In this document: in pieces, positions 33,308 to 46,374 of the stretch
Numbering within the stretch: the first letter of the stretch is position 1
How the letters are laid out: every line of letters starts with the position of its first letter
Assembly (NCBI GenBank): GCA_000727475.1
Contig: KL647291.1
Coordinates: forward strand, 3,269,434-3,333,433
Direction of reading: 5' to 3'
Origin: Sarcocystis neurona
Taxonomy: Eukaryota; Apicomplexa; Conoidasida; Eucoccidiorida; Sarcocystidae
DNA: 64,000 nt
Made by a program: the position numbers and the translations under genes
The notes under the pieces: generated by a model
Database searches by the model: none
Seen by the model: only the letters and a program-made list of their open reading frames with translations
What the model was told of the DNA's origin: nothing

Positions 33308-36300
33308 GCAATGGCAGCTGCTCTGGCGTCGATGGATGCCTTCTGTTGCTGGGTCCCCTTTCAACTCATCGCAAAGATCGGAAATGTATACAGTTTGCCA
33401 CAGGTTGCATGTTACAGATGGTGCGTGGTTGCACGTAAGGGCTGGACAATGGGAGAGAAGAGATAGTCATCAGTCGCAGGACTAGCTGACTCGAAAACCG
33501 TAAACGGATGATACGGCTGCAGTGCAGCCGCGATTCGCCTTCGGTGGCAGGCATGCACTACTGCTGGTGAGCAGGTGCTGCTGCAGACCATACTGCACTT
33601 CACACAACAGGGATGCATAGTCTGCATAAGGGGCTGCTGCGCGCGAGGTCCCTGCGCACAACTGTTGCTTAGGAATTCAACTCTGACAGACTGATGTCCG
33701 TCAAGATGTCGACACGTTGATGTGGTGGTCGCTGCTGCTCGCGCTGCGGCTGCTAAATCTGCTGCCGCTCCTTTTTGTGGGACTGCTACTCTCGCGTTGC
33801 TGCTGCTTTGCTAAGTGTGATTGATATTTATCCTCCAGCAGCAGCTGCTGCTGTGGTCGCAACCTCGCTGTGCCTACAAAACTGCGTAGTGATGGAGGGT
33901 TTTGATTATCTGATCGTGCGAAATTACGGTTGCAGCCACGGCAGCTGCCATTGTCGCTGCACCTGTCTTTGCTGCTCTTGTAACCTCTGCTCCCCGCGGT
34001 GTCCGTCCTCTGGTGCTCCTTTAACACGCCTGCTACAGTTATTATACGTTGGCACTGCTGGCGCTGCTGTCGCCGCAGGGCCATCTGGTGCTGTTGTTGA
34101 GTTCCCCGTGCCTACGCAATGGGCTGCACGCCGCACAGTTCCAGTAGCACCTGCTCGATTTCAGACGCTCCTTAATACTTCGTGCGACGAAGCTGAAACT
34201 AAAAACGTCTTCCACATCTGTCAGAGGGGTCAAACACTGACCGTGCAACAAAGGCCATAAAAATATCTATTTGGTAGGCGCCGTTAGCGGGCGGCACGCT
34301 GACCTGCTGACATAAATGCATGAGTCGTGCGTGGACCAATTTGGGCTCTGCCTTGCTCACTGGAAGTGCCCAGCCACTTACGATAATGCTTTACACGGTC
34401 ACGGACCGGCGACGGTGTGGATACGGAAAACAAAGCTTTGCGTAGTGTTACTGCTGCCGTTGCGGAATCAAAGCACACCAGGGATATCTCTCCGCTGGAG
34501 GGGGTCCCACCACCAGGACAAAATCAATCTCGAGTGGAAAAACGTTTCAGACGCGTGTGCATTCTGGCACGTAGGACTTCTGCTGCCTCATGTACCGCTC
34601 CTGCCTACACACACACGCACATGTAAACACACACATATTTGCAGTCGTACCCATGCTTGCTTATTGGCTCTTTTAAAACGTGGAGAGATGCCTTGTGACT
34701 ACAAATTTAACATGTTCCGCCTAACTGTAGCGCTGTGGCGGAACATCGATGTTCTTTGCAGTGTTTGACAAATCCTTGGCGCGCGTATTCCTTGGGGTCC
34801 ATTCAAGTTCTTCTACCGTGTCCCACCGCACAGTACACGCTCGACCTCCTCCGTTACGTCCGTGATGCTCATCTTTCAAGAAGATTTGTCCGATTCTACG
34901 CATCCTGATGCTTGTACCTGCGCATTACCACCGGCTCAACCAGCGCGTCGACGCGGCGCCACAAGGGCGAAAGGTCGAATTATTCGGTCGTATTGATAGA
35001 ACATGTACTAATCAATGTTCCACATGGTGAAGGACACGTGATACCGGTGGAAACACTGACGTTTGCGATGCTATCGGAGACAAGCGGGCAACAGCTGACT
35101 GCCTTGGTTAGCGTCGTCACCCATTCGGGAGGCTGAAGAGGCCTTGCGTGCGACATGGGGTGGGAGAAAAAGAAGACCTGTGGGTTTCGACGTAGAATTT
35201 ACGAAGAAAGCAACAGCCACACCGAGGGCGGGGACATAGGCGGGTAGGAATAAGCAGGATACCAGAAAACGGTTGAAGACATGCGAGGAGGTCAACCAGT
35301 ACGAACAAGATACGCGTGCCGCATGCCGACTAGCGACAACCGCTACTTCGCCTCCCCGAAGACAACGGAAAAGTTTTGCTCCCACATTACCTGCAGACTA
35401 CCGCACAGTGCACTGTGATGCAGAAGCAAAAGTACTGCTCCACAAGAGATCCGTCGACACAGACGGGAAACCGCGTGCAAAGGAATTATGTACCATCTCG
35501 GTCGCACATGCGTACCAGCTTACCAGCGAGGTTACACCTGATGCTCAACCTCATGCTGCCAACTACACCTGGGGTGTACGTACACGTGCACACATGAGAG
35601 CTAAGGGGAGTACACAAGCAGGAGACGACGGGCACGCCTTAGAGGCTCCCACAGTTTACGATATTCCCGAACATCTGCCACTCACATCACAACTCCACGC
35701 CGGAGACACCGCTGTATCGTGTGTGTGCGGCCGCACACCGTGAAATTTTGTGTAGAGCAACCTTGTATGCAACTGAGCAGGACAAGTCACCGTCTGCTGC
35801 ACTAACACCAGCTTGCTTTGCTATGCTGCAGCTGGACGAAGTCGCGCTCGAGGACAGGACGACTTCGTACAAGTCGATGACAATGCAACACCCAACTGGT
35901 GGCTTTTGTAGAGCACGCCACCGGAGTAGCAGAATGCAGGAAATACTATTTGACATTAACGTCTCCCATGCAGAATTGAAACGAACCGAAATCTGAACCA
36001 CCTGTGTGTGTGCGTTGTGAATGGTTTTCCACTACCTTCACGCAGCTGTAATCGCTTTCGCCGGTCACACATACTGAAAGAAAAACCTTCGTTCGTTACC
36101 ACACGTGTATGCGAGGCATAAATTCTACAGAGTTGTCCTTGAAACACGAACAGGTAGGTCCAGAAGTCCGCTGGGGCCGTAGAAGGGAAAACCTGCTACC
36201 TCTTGCATTACTGCAAGTCGATGGTGGTGTGCGGTTTTCCGCCACTGTAGGCGGGTTATGTAACAACGTTCCTGTACAGGAGAACTGTGTTCATGCTTCA

Positions 36301-39300
36301 GTAAGCGACCCTGACAACGCAGTAGCTTCCGCGCCAGGTTCTGTATGCAGGAGTGGCGTCTGTGTTTGTGCGGAGGATGTTGCGCTCGCAGATACGCATG
36401 TGAAAACGTTCAACATGTGCTGTAGGGCAAGCCGCAATATAGGTCACGTACTTCGGTATACATACATGTGTATGTACATGTATCTGGCGTCTAATGTATA
36501 CTGTAGCGCAAGTCGCAACGGCGTCCACGTCCGTGTGAATGTGTATATACATTTATCTACATATGTATGTATAATGGTATCGGTAGAACGCAGCGAACAG
36601 CCTTTCGCGCAGTGCGCAGACTCAACCTTACGACAGAGACATTTTTGTTTGGAACGCTGCATCAAATGTGATTGAGGCAAGATGAAAAGAAGCAGCATAA
36701 CATATCAATCAGCTGAGGTCAGCATGTAAGCTTCGACTACCCCGCTAGTGAAAACAACACAAGTACGTGGACGTCACGAGTTCCCACCGAGCACGAGATC
36801 AGATCGGGTTCTTTTTCATGCCGGAAGACACGCACACGTGTATGCTACGACTTTCGAAAAGTGAAGCCCTTGGACTGACGCTAAAGTGTGAGCACACACT
36901 GTGCGTCGCATCCGTGAGAAGCTTCAGCGGTGCCATGAAGTACTGCAAGTATGCATGTATGGCAGGAGCAGCTACATCGGTACGTCGCCTGCTGACTTGG
37001 AAGCGAAAATCAAGCAGAATGGATTTTTACTTCAAAACATCGGCAGCGAGATTTACTAGCGTAAGCGACAAGCAGCAGGCTAAGTGGACGTAGACACACG
37101 GTATTACGATAGTTTGTCCGTGTAGGTAAAAATATGGATAAACAAGTTGTCACAAGTACGTATGTTGGGCTTGCCTTGGCCCTGTAGTCAGAATGTTGCA
37201 CACAGATTCGTGCACTGGTGAGCACCTGCGTACCAGCAAACTAAAGTTTTCAAACTCACGAGTGTTCTATCACTGGCGTGGGTACATATTATTATGTACA
37301 CATTTACTTTCGCACGAGGGGGTCAACGAAAAGCTTTAATTTTTCCTTGGAGCGGTTCGACTTCGTCTGTTTAACAAATTTGCGACCTAAGCGCTCCTCC
37401 CAAAATCACGGTATGCCAGATTGATGTGTGTTTCTTTTTTCATGTACAGTAGGACACGAAGGTGAGACACACGTATGCGGCCGAATATCTATGTATAGGT
37501 ACTCAGAGACGCTTTTGATTTCCTTCTCCATGGCGTGAGCTTTCCCCAAGCTCAAAGACACGCCTACATACTTACATGTATACATATATATATACATGTA
37601 TGTACGTATATACATAAGCACTTGTATATGTACAAACTCTTGCTGCAAATTTGTCCACGTACCCAGTACTGAGATGTGTACGTATTCGTCATATAAAGCT
37701 GATGAGAAGAAGCAAGACTGGCACATCACGTGTAATTGACAAGGAAAAAAAAGTCGACAACGCCTTCGGATGTTCTTCCCACACACTGCACAGTTCGACG
37801 TTCGTGTATATTTTTCTCTTTATACGTATGTGCTGCACGTTGGTTTCAAACAAGTGCACCACCACTTCCAGTACACTCCTTCATATATACATATATATAT
37901 ACATACATATATACTATATATATATGTATATTCTCAGACACTCTGCGCCGGCACGGAAGTTACGTTGACAATAAGCACCACCCTGGAATGGTATGATTTC
38001 AACATTCGTTGGTAGGTCTTAACACTTCGTATTACCACAAAGAAATTCTTTTTTCTTTTTAGAAGTACACCAGCAGACGTCACTTTATCCTTATATTCGT
38101 GCCTTTGCCTGTATGTGTAGACATCTAATTACGTAATAGATCGCGCTTTCGGATTCAAACCTCTCAGGGCTTCCACTGTATTGCATTGTAGTCGATGTGT
38201 GGATGTGAATGTGGTGGGGGAGTTCGTTTTCTAAGAGCCACTGCGGTCTGTTATCTCTTCAATATTCTCCGGGTCACAACTGCGTCTGTGTCTCCTGGGA
38301 AGGATGATATGGGGAGGAACATCAAAATGAATGGTGACCTCTGTAGCACGCTGGTGCGTTGTCTGAGATCATACAGACCCCAGACGTACACATGTGCATA
38401 CTTGGTGCACGGGCGTACGTGCGATTACCTGTTCAACAGTGGCGCCCCGCGCTCGAGTACCTCTCCGTGCAAGCTGATATTTTGTTGTGTTGCATCTCTG
38501 CAGTGCATGGTACGATATACATTTGCTGATAACACGAGCTCATGCAAATGCATCCTCTACTCTCGGACGTCCGACAGTGCTCCTGAACGACCATCCTGAA
38601 GAGAACATGTGCTGGCAGACACCCTGGATCCATAGTGTCACCGCACTATCAAACGTCGACAGAGTGGGGAAACGCTCGTACGCGCTCAGACTTCACACGG
38701 AGGCTTGTATGTGTGTTACAGGGTTCGCTGGTGTACACCACGCCTCATGAGCTGCACACTTGCACACTCAAACCTCTACATGCTGCGAAGACTATTCTGC
38801 GCCGCCGCAACGCTATAGGGATACACACACGGACAGAATGCATGAATGATATGCGGCCCATCTACGAAACGAATTCCTCTAATCATGTTGAGGCAGCGCT
38901 TGTTGCACGTGTAGTGCAGATGTGAAGCGGTAGCCCGTAGGCAGCGAGTGTATTTCTAGTGTCCTGCAGCAACACCGGCGGTCCACCGGAGACTGTGTTC
39001 ACATGCGTCATTAAACAAGTCGTTAGCGCGTAGCGACGCGGTGTGTCTGATGAAGTACAACAGGTAGATGCGTGTCAAGCCCACGACGACGCCGACTGCG
39101 GCTCCTTCCACGTACAAATGGAGGACGGCCGCAGATGGACCTAGTGCACAAACACAGACGTGCAGTTGCACCGCATACACAAGCGTGCCTCTGCAATACA
39201 CGCACGACAAGACAGAGAACTAACAACTTCAATATCTGCACAGGAAGGACATCCCTAATTTTAGAAACAGGTGTGTTCACAGTTGTTGACCATGTGTCAT

Positions 39301-41086
39301 CATCAGTGCAGACGAGCTCGGAGTCCAACAGGAAAGACGTCCGCGACTGTGCATATACATATACGTAATACACATTCGTTACTGTCAAATCACGAGGCCC
39401 ACGTAGTATGTATGTGTATATATCTATATATATATATATATAATTGCACATGTGTGCTGCTGTCCATCCTGATTCCGTCGCAAAGAAGGAAAGAACGAAG
39501 GACACACACAACGAATTCTCACATTGCAAACTGGAATTTCAAGTGTCCATACACTAAAAAGCATTTTTGTGTGGTTCGTGCAGATTAGTGAATTTGAGTA
39601 CACACAAGTACGCACACATTGGACAATCACTTGTACTATAGACCCACGTGCAAGAATGTGCAAATACGAATACATAAATATATATATATATACATATATA
39701 TATATACATACACATATACATGCATGCGTGCGTACATCTAAATATATAGACGTGTGTAGATATATGCAGGGTTAGAAAAGCATTCACACCGAGACGCCGC
39801 GATATTCACATAGGAAGGAAAATCCGTATATGTAAGACTGAGTCTGTATATGTGTAACTACATGAGTGTGTGTTGACCTGTATAGATAATCATCTCTGGG
39901 GGAAAAAAACCGATGGGTCAAACACTAGAAAAAAAAGTGAGAGAAATTACCATTGAGCACGTGAATGGCCAGTAATTCACAACGCAGTCGACACAAGAAC
40001 TGCCTATGCGGAGGGGAGAACGAGGACACAAGAAGCGGGCGAAGCAATGAGACGAGCCTCCAGGATCCGTAAGAATTTTGACAGATTGGAATTATCGACG
40101 CAAGACTGTGAAACTACACTTCACCTGAAAGCTAAACTGAAAAGGTGTACACACACATATGTATATACGTATATAGACACATATCAGTATAAACATGTAC
40201 GTATTTATGCATATATGACTATATAAATAAGTGTTAATACATATATATACATATATATGTATATAGATGTAAATCTTCATATTCATGTTTATGAACGTGT
40301 GTATTTATGCCTATAGATGCACACACATACATATATATATATATATGTATATGTATATACGGATATTCGTGTGAAGCAGTGACGAGAGAAAGGTGGCACC
40401 GCCCACGAAGAAAGGAAGAGGGAGAGGACAAAGAATAGTTTTTCTGCCGAAAGAAGAAGTTGACACAGGTGTCTAAGACGTATTTATTACCGACGCCGCA
40501 GAACCAGTCAAGGGGAAACAAAGCGAATTATCTAGATAAGGGAAACACCTATATGAAAAGTGCTGACGTGCACAGGAGACACAAAGGAAGAGAGAATAAT
40601 TCGTAGAGAGTCCGAGGCACTGAGAATGACTGCATGTACGATGTTATTATCGCATGAATGACTGATCGACAGAAAAGAACCCGACGACGTGGATTAGTTG
40701 GGAAAGCGAGGAAGAGCCAGAAACTGCGAACTTGGAAGAAACGTCTCCCACGCCTTATGTTTGATAAGTATCAATGCACATAGAGGGAGACATTTGCCTT
40801 CAGGTGTACACAGGTGTGCTTGCATATACACATGTATACATACGTACGTACGTACATACATATATCCGTACACGTATCAATAAATATGTATAGGTGCCCA
40901 TATACACGTGTGCAGTTTTGTATATCATCAGGTAATTTTGAGAGGGAAATACACTTGCGTTAAAGACGTTGTGCTGCGGCATGGAAGGAAAGATATGAAC
41001 TCCGTTGCAAACACAAAGCTGTTCCCGATCTCAGCGCACAGGAACGCACATATTTGTAGCTACGTATGTACTTATGGATAGATCAG

Positions 41087-41120
<34 letters not shown>

Positions 41121-41530
41121 CGTATATATATGCATGTGTGTAGGTAGAGAGAACATTCTGCCTATAGTAGACACGTATATCTTATGTATAGATCTATACA
41201 TATATACGTAGAGACAGAGAGGGAAATTCTGCTTGTAGATACATATTTTGTGTACAGACGTATATCTTGATACAGAAGTTGAGTGAAACGTGGAGAAATG
41301 TCACTGCTGTCGGGTTCAAGGCTCCCTGAACACAACAAAGAGAGCTGCCAATTTGCTGCTCGTGGTTTTCTAACCTTCCTACGCCATACACATATATACA
41401 TATATATATACATATATGTATATATATAAATGCACGCTCACCTCACATACATTTGTACATCAGCGCTCTACACATATAACTGCGTTGTAATTTGCATTCA
41501 GACACACCGTTATAGATAGACGCACACGTG
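33308..41530. other. Long spacer without a supported gene
   Basis: About 8.2 kb. The left part (33.7-34.1 kb) has another CTG/GCT-rich patch. Plus-strand frames of 74-188 codons at 34.9-36.7 kb (for example 35273-35743 and 36109-36675) have mixed composition with several Cys but match nothing I know and are not joined by clear splice sites. They may be exons of a fast-evolving gene. From about 37.55 kb TA/CA microsatellites become frequent (37.57, 37.9, 39.4, 39.7, 40.2, 40.3, 41.1, 41.4 kb). No tRNA or rRNA is recognised. Confidence 0.45.
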
Positions 41531-41532
41531 TA

Positions 41533-42953
41533 GGGAGGTCGCTGATTTATCCAAATGTATTTACGGATTCCTGCAAAATTGAGAGGATTTATGTGCGAAG
41601 AAGCAAAGCAAACCCTCAAGAATGCGTTATTCTGCTGGCCTGTGATAGCGACAGACGCGGGGTTGCTGCTGCTGCTGCCCTTGCGCTTGGTTTGTCTTGT
41701 ACGCAAATCTGCGTGTATGCCTGCGGATATGTGTACATATACAATATCCGGTCATACACACATACATACATACATGCATTCATACATACACACATGTATA
41801 CATCCCTACTTATATTCCTAGACGCATACACCTCTACAGTTAGTTACACAAATATACATATATATTCATATACATGTATGTGTATATATATATATATGTC
41901 TCTATATATGTCTATGAGGGAGATGGAAACGCATGCAGGGATAAATCTGCGTCTATATGTTCTTGGATAGACATGCATATGCGAAGGAAGAGAACATTGT
42001 TGAGCAACCAGTACAAAAGCTAATGCGTCCCTAGACGCGCAGAAGAAGACAGAGGCGTCAGCTTGCTGTTCTTGCTGGTAATACGCCGCGGCTTGCGGAG
42101 TGTTGCTGCCGTAGCTGTTGCTGGTCTGCTTCCTGCTGAAGCCGCGGGATTTTTGTTGCGCCGCTTCTTCGCTCCTCCGGGAGGACTCTGTAAAAAGAAG
42201 AAAAGACGACCTTTCCGCTCCTCTGCTATACAGCGTGACTGATGAAAAGGTCGCCGTGAGCCACCACAACAATACGTGTGTATCCTACACCTAAACGTAC
42301 ACAGAAACACATATATACATATACATATATATATATATATGTATTTCTGTGTTTATATGTGTGTAGAGAAGCAGGTTCACACACATCTTTTCGTAATCAC
42401 GGGCAGGAAAATAAGTGAATGTCTACGTGTCTTCTGTCTATACAGATATGTGTGTGTGTTTGTAGGCATATGTGTGTAGAAGTTTAGCATTTTGCACGCA
42501 GGTGTGCGTAGGCATACTCAGGACACATCTATTCTGGCGTATGCTTTGCTCTCCATCCATGCAGCGGCCGCAGCAGCTGCTGTCGCAAGCCAAGAGGGGG
42601 ACAGTGTTCTTGGGTATTCTCGCGGTCTCTCTCTCTATATATCCACGTGTGTGTATGTCTCGGGCCTCGAACAGTTGTAGGCAAGCAAGTCGCATCGCGT
42701 GGAACAAGGAAGACGGAGAGAAGTACATTGCTTTTTCCCCCCTCCGTGTAGGATGGTGATCCTCATCGAAAGTACATCTCTCTTCACTTGCTACTGGCAG
42801 AAAAGAAGAGAAAAACACAAGGAGTTACTGAGACGGGCACCTGCGCCTCATGCCGCTGAAGTTCACGCCGCTGTCCTTCAATATCTACACATACAGATGA
42901 ATATGCGCATGCCGGCCTACAGACACAAACACAGAGTGGTCTACAAGCGTTGG
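41533..42953 (+). CDS. Three-exon candidate gene (partial), unknown function
   Basis: Three plus-strand exons join in phase: one ending at 41698 before GTACGC, 42502-42613 (acceptor TTTTGCACGCAG, donor GTATTC) and 42752-42953 (acceptor in a long pyrimidine tract ending GTGTAG, donor GTAAGT). Split codons are T|GT (Cys) and GG|G (Gly). Exon 3 is open in only one frame, which is the one the junctions require. Exon 1 contains CVILLACDSDRRG followed by Ala and ALALGLS. Exon 2 has SILAYALLSIH and an Ala run. Exon 3 has MVILIESTSLFTCYW, then a basic helix (QKRREKHKELLRR) and RHKHRVVYKRW. The DSDRRG block after a hydrophobic strand recalls a TOPRIM DxD motif, but a small membrane protein with hydrophobic segments is equally possible. 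Start and end are unknown; exon 1 may begin near 41533. Confidence 0.35.
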
Positions 42954-43432
42954 GTAAGTAGCAGAAAGAAAAGGTTAGGCAACTTCACGTCGACGCAAAG
43001 AAACGTTTCTACGGGTGTCTCACCAGACAGCCTCTTCAAGCCGCCGCGGGTACCGTCAGATGTCTACCCGTTATTAATCTCCAGCAGTACACCTCACAAA
43101 CACCAGCACTAGCAGCTCTCTCCTCATGTTACCCTGACTTTCCTCTTCCCCTTTCTCTCTCTCCCTACACACACATATATGTATACATGTATATACTAAA
43201 TCTATGTGTATATATATATGGATAGGCGTAGCAGCTCTTCCCACGTTTCACTCGCTTCCCTGTCTTTCGCTCTCTCTCTGCAGCTCCTCTCATGTTACAC
43301 GACCTGTCCTCTCTTCTCTTTTTCTCTGTATATATATATAGGTATCTAATTAGCAAGTCTCTCCGCTTAGTACCCTGGCTCCCCTCTCTCTCTCTCCCTC
43401 TATTCCTCTATATATGTATTTTTATTGTATTC

Positions 43433-43469
<37 letters not shown>

Positions 43470-43558
43470 ATGGGTGGGTGTCTCTAGTAAATCGGGTACA
43501 TGTTATTGACGAGGAAAAAATGTGGTGGCACGAACGCAGGACAGCTTTTTCGCCTCCT
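42954..43558. other. Spacer or downstream exon region between convergent genes
   Basis: A possible further plus-strand exon follows an AG near 43.03 kb and would end within about 20 codons, or in another frame after about 30. After 43.14 kb the DNA is CT- and TA-repeat-rich and includes the GT microsatellite. The two genes flanking it converge, so both 3' ends should lie here. Confidence 0.3.
43436..43466. repeat. Perfect (GT)n microsatellite
   Basis: About 31 bases of uninterrupted GT repeat, preceded by CT- and TA-rich tracts. Non-coding position between convergent exons. Confidence 0.9.
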
Positions 43559-44176
43559 TTATACTGAATTTCGACGAGAGAGAACACGCAGCACCTCTGC
43601 AGAGATGTTGATGACTGCAGGACTGAGGCCTGCCAGGGCAACGGGCTTTGGAGAAAAAAAATGTCCCAGCGACATCGCAGCAGCAGCAAAAATCGACTCC
43701 GGTATTGCGTCGTCACTCAGAAATTCAGCCGCAGCCTCCGAACCCAGCTGCTGCTGCGGCTGCTCTTGCTGGTTCTGCTGTTTTCGCTGCTGCTGCTGCT
43801 GTCGGGTCTGCTGCCACTGCAACGTCTGCTGCTGCTGCGTGCGTTGCTGCTGCTGCATCTGTTGATGCTGCGTCTCTCTCCTGGCTTCACCCTGCAGACC
43901 CTGTTGTTCCTCCTGCCGCTGCTGCGGTTGCTGCTGCTGCGGTTGCTGCTGCTGCTGTTGTTGCTGCTGCTCTTGCTGCTGCTGCTCTTGCTGCGGTTGC
44001 GGGGGTTCTTGTCGCTGTTGCTGCTCTTCGTGTTGCAGCAGCTGCTGCGGAGGCTGTGCTGGATGCAGCAGCAATAAGGGGGAAAATACGCAGCTGTTCG
44101 CCTCTGGACTGCAGGTACATGCTTCTCGCAGCCGGTGGCACTCGCTAAAGAAGCTGCTGCATACATCAGGAGTCAC
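43559..44176 (-). CDS. Terminal exon of a Gln-rich protein
   Basis: A reverse-strand frame of 205 codons starts right behind a splice acceptor (GTTGCTCTCAG, 44181-44177) and ends at TAA 43561-43559. It starts VTPDVCSSFFSECHRLREAC with six Cys in the first 30 residues. It then has a Gln/Glu-rich tract of about 110 residues encoded by CAG/CAA/GAG, and a non-repetitive end: FLSDDAIPESIFAAAAMSLG, then SPAVINISAEVLRVLSRRNSV. The conserved-looking end and acceptor argue for the minus strand. The opposite strand gives Leu/Cys-rich runs or Ala-rich sequence. The first codon is GTG, not a start, so upstream exons must exist beyond 44.2 kb; none is certain. Family not recognised. Confidence 0.45.
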   Translation of the reverse strand: MTPDVCSSFFSECHRLREACTCSPEANSCVFSPLLLLHPAQPPQQLLQHEEQQQRQEPPQPQQEQQQQEQQQQQQQQQPQQQQPQQRQEEQQGLQGEARRETQHQQMQQQQRTQQQQTLQWQQTRQQQQQRKQQNQQEQPQQQLGSEAAAEFLSDDAIPESIFAAAAMSLGHFFSPKPVALAGLSPAVINISAEVLRVLSRRNSV

Positions 44177-46374
44177 CTGAGAGCAACATCAACAGCACGA
44201 TCACATAGCAGCTTTTCTCCGGGAATTCATGTGTTGCAGGTTGAGCTGCAGATTCGTACATGCGTAAACTGCTGCACAAAGAACACTGCAAGAGCACCGC
44301 TCTTCACAACTGTGTGCGCATATATATATATATATATATGTACATGTACATATGTTTTTACAGTTGTAAGGATGTGTATTCAGAGGAAGTCGGTCGAGCA
44401 GCAGTTCTGTGAAGACAATATTATCGCAGAACACCCCATATTCTTACGTATAAATGAAATTCGAATGGCCACGTTACACATTCTAAAGATTTTTCGTATG
44501 GAGACTGATATATACAGGTATGTATACATATGTAGACAGAGCAGCAGCAGCAGAGAGAGAGAGAGAGAGAAAGAGCGGCAGTGTCGGACATAGACTTAGG
44601 AATATACGCATGTAGAGAGAAACATGTACAAGTACACATGTATTTGTACGGAGGGAGATAAGCATAGACATAGAGATCTGTATACGGACACATATAGGTC
44701 TATATATAGGGAGAGAACTACACAGATATACAGCTACATGGATGCAACAATATATACAAATATATATATATATATATGTATATACTTACACAGGCTTGCA
44801 GAGATACATAGTACGAGAAAGACATACACATAGCGAGGTTTACCTAGGGGTATATGGATACATGGGGTGCGTACCATGGATGTATACATACATATATATA
44901 AATGGAAAGAGAGAGGTGAAAGTATATTTATGTAAATGCATGAACTAACGCATATACATATTTATATGTTGAGTAAGTACTGGTTGTGAAGGTGTACGCA
45001 TGCGTATATGCATATCTACATCTGGAAAGAGCCGTGAACATGTGTACGGATTTGGGAACAAATACAAGAATAGACAGGTCGAGACTTAAGTGTACGTAGA
45101 GAAGTGAAGAGGGAAAGAGAGAGAAAGATGATGGAGAGAACGTTGGAGACCTCGAGAAGTGCGAAGACGGAGAAATGAAGAGAAGGTGGAAAAGAGTAGG
45201 ACGTGGTGGAGAAGGGGACAGAAGCACGTGGACAAATAGAAGAATATATCTGTGACCCGTGGAGTCATCGGAAGACAGAACGACCGATAGGGAAGATATC
45301 CTCTCGATATTCCACAAGAGATGAAGAGAGAGACAGAGAAATAGGGACAGAGGATGACGGATTTCAAAGAGTGAAGCTACATCCTAGAAAAAAATAAGGG
45401 CTTCGAAAGAGCCAAAGAGACGCAGCAGAGACACAGGTAGAGAAACTCAGATAAGCAGACAGATACAGAGAGAGAGGGAAAGAGAGTTTCAAAGGAAAAG
45501 GAAGACAGAGAGATTCAGGTAGACAAATAGATACAGGGTTGCATAAAGAGGAAGAAGAGCGGTAGGAAGAGAGGAGGAGAGGGACAGCTGGCCGACAGGT
45601 AAAATTTCTTGAAGAGAGACAAAGACATAGAGCGGTGACGAGCGAGCAAAAACTTAGGATGAAGGAGGAACCGACTCTTGCGAGCAGGTACTTGCAGAAC
45701 GGCGCACAGCAAGGATTATGGCAGTTGTCCATGTGTGTAGAAGGTGTGGGTTTACAAATATTAACCGCGATGCAGAGAGGAAGAGACCTTCATTGGCAGA
45801 AATGTCCTTCACCTCCGCAAAGAAAATAATTTCTCCGGTTTCACAGATGCAGCACACCTCCTCAAAATATATGTGCAAGTATACACACTAATGCGTAGAA
45901 GCGCAGTACACTCACGGGTTCCTGTATACACTTCTCCCTGTTTACCAATGTATACATATATATATAAGTAGTGATATGTCTACGTGTCTGTGTCCGCACA
46001 AATACAAGTGTATGCTTATACGCATAGAGTCACATATACTTCCCTGTGCTATATATATATATGTGGAGTGTGATTGCCTACGTATATATATATATGCGTC
46101 TGTCTTTATGGATGGATAGGGGCAGGTGTACACAGACGTCTCAAAGATAGGGAGAACAACTCTCTCTCTCTCTGTATGTATACATATATATGTAGGTCCA
46201 CGTGTACACACATATCTATATCAATATATATACACACGTATACAGATATGGAGAGAGCCATACAGGGCGAACAACAACGTATCTCTCTCTCTATATATAT
46301 ATATACATAGATGCACGTGTGTATATGCGTGTGTCAATATGTCTGCATGTGTGTAGAGAGAAGTGGACTCCAGG
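44177..46374. other. Repeat-rich intron or spacer with a strand-biased purine tract
   Basis: TA/CA microsatellites (44.32, 44.75, 45.95, 46.05-46.3 kb) flank a stretch at about 45.07-45.64 kb whose plus strand is mostly A and G (GAGA, GGAAAG, GACAGA). Small possible minus-strand exons (for example behind CTTCACAG near 44.42 kb) do not connect in phase with the exon at 43.6 kb. No gene is supported. Confidence 0.45.

Noticed and set aside
41555..41821. Alternative ATG frame (MYLRIPAKLRGFMCEEAKQ) over exon 1 of the 41.5 kb gene
   Set aside because: It cannot be continued into the third exon: joining through the second exon leads to a stop after two codons.
45070..45830. Purine-rich stretch as a charged coding region
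   Set aside because: GA-rich DNA gives Arg/Glu/Lys frames on plus and Ser/Leu/Phe frames on minus without any conserved block.
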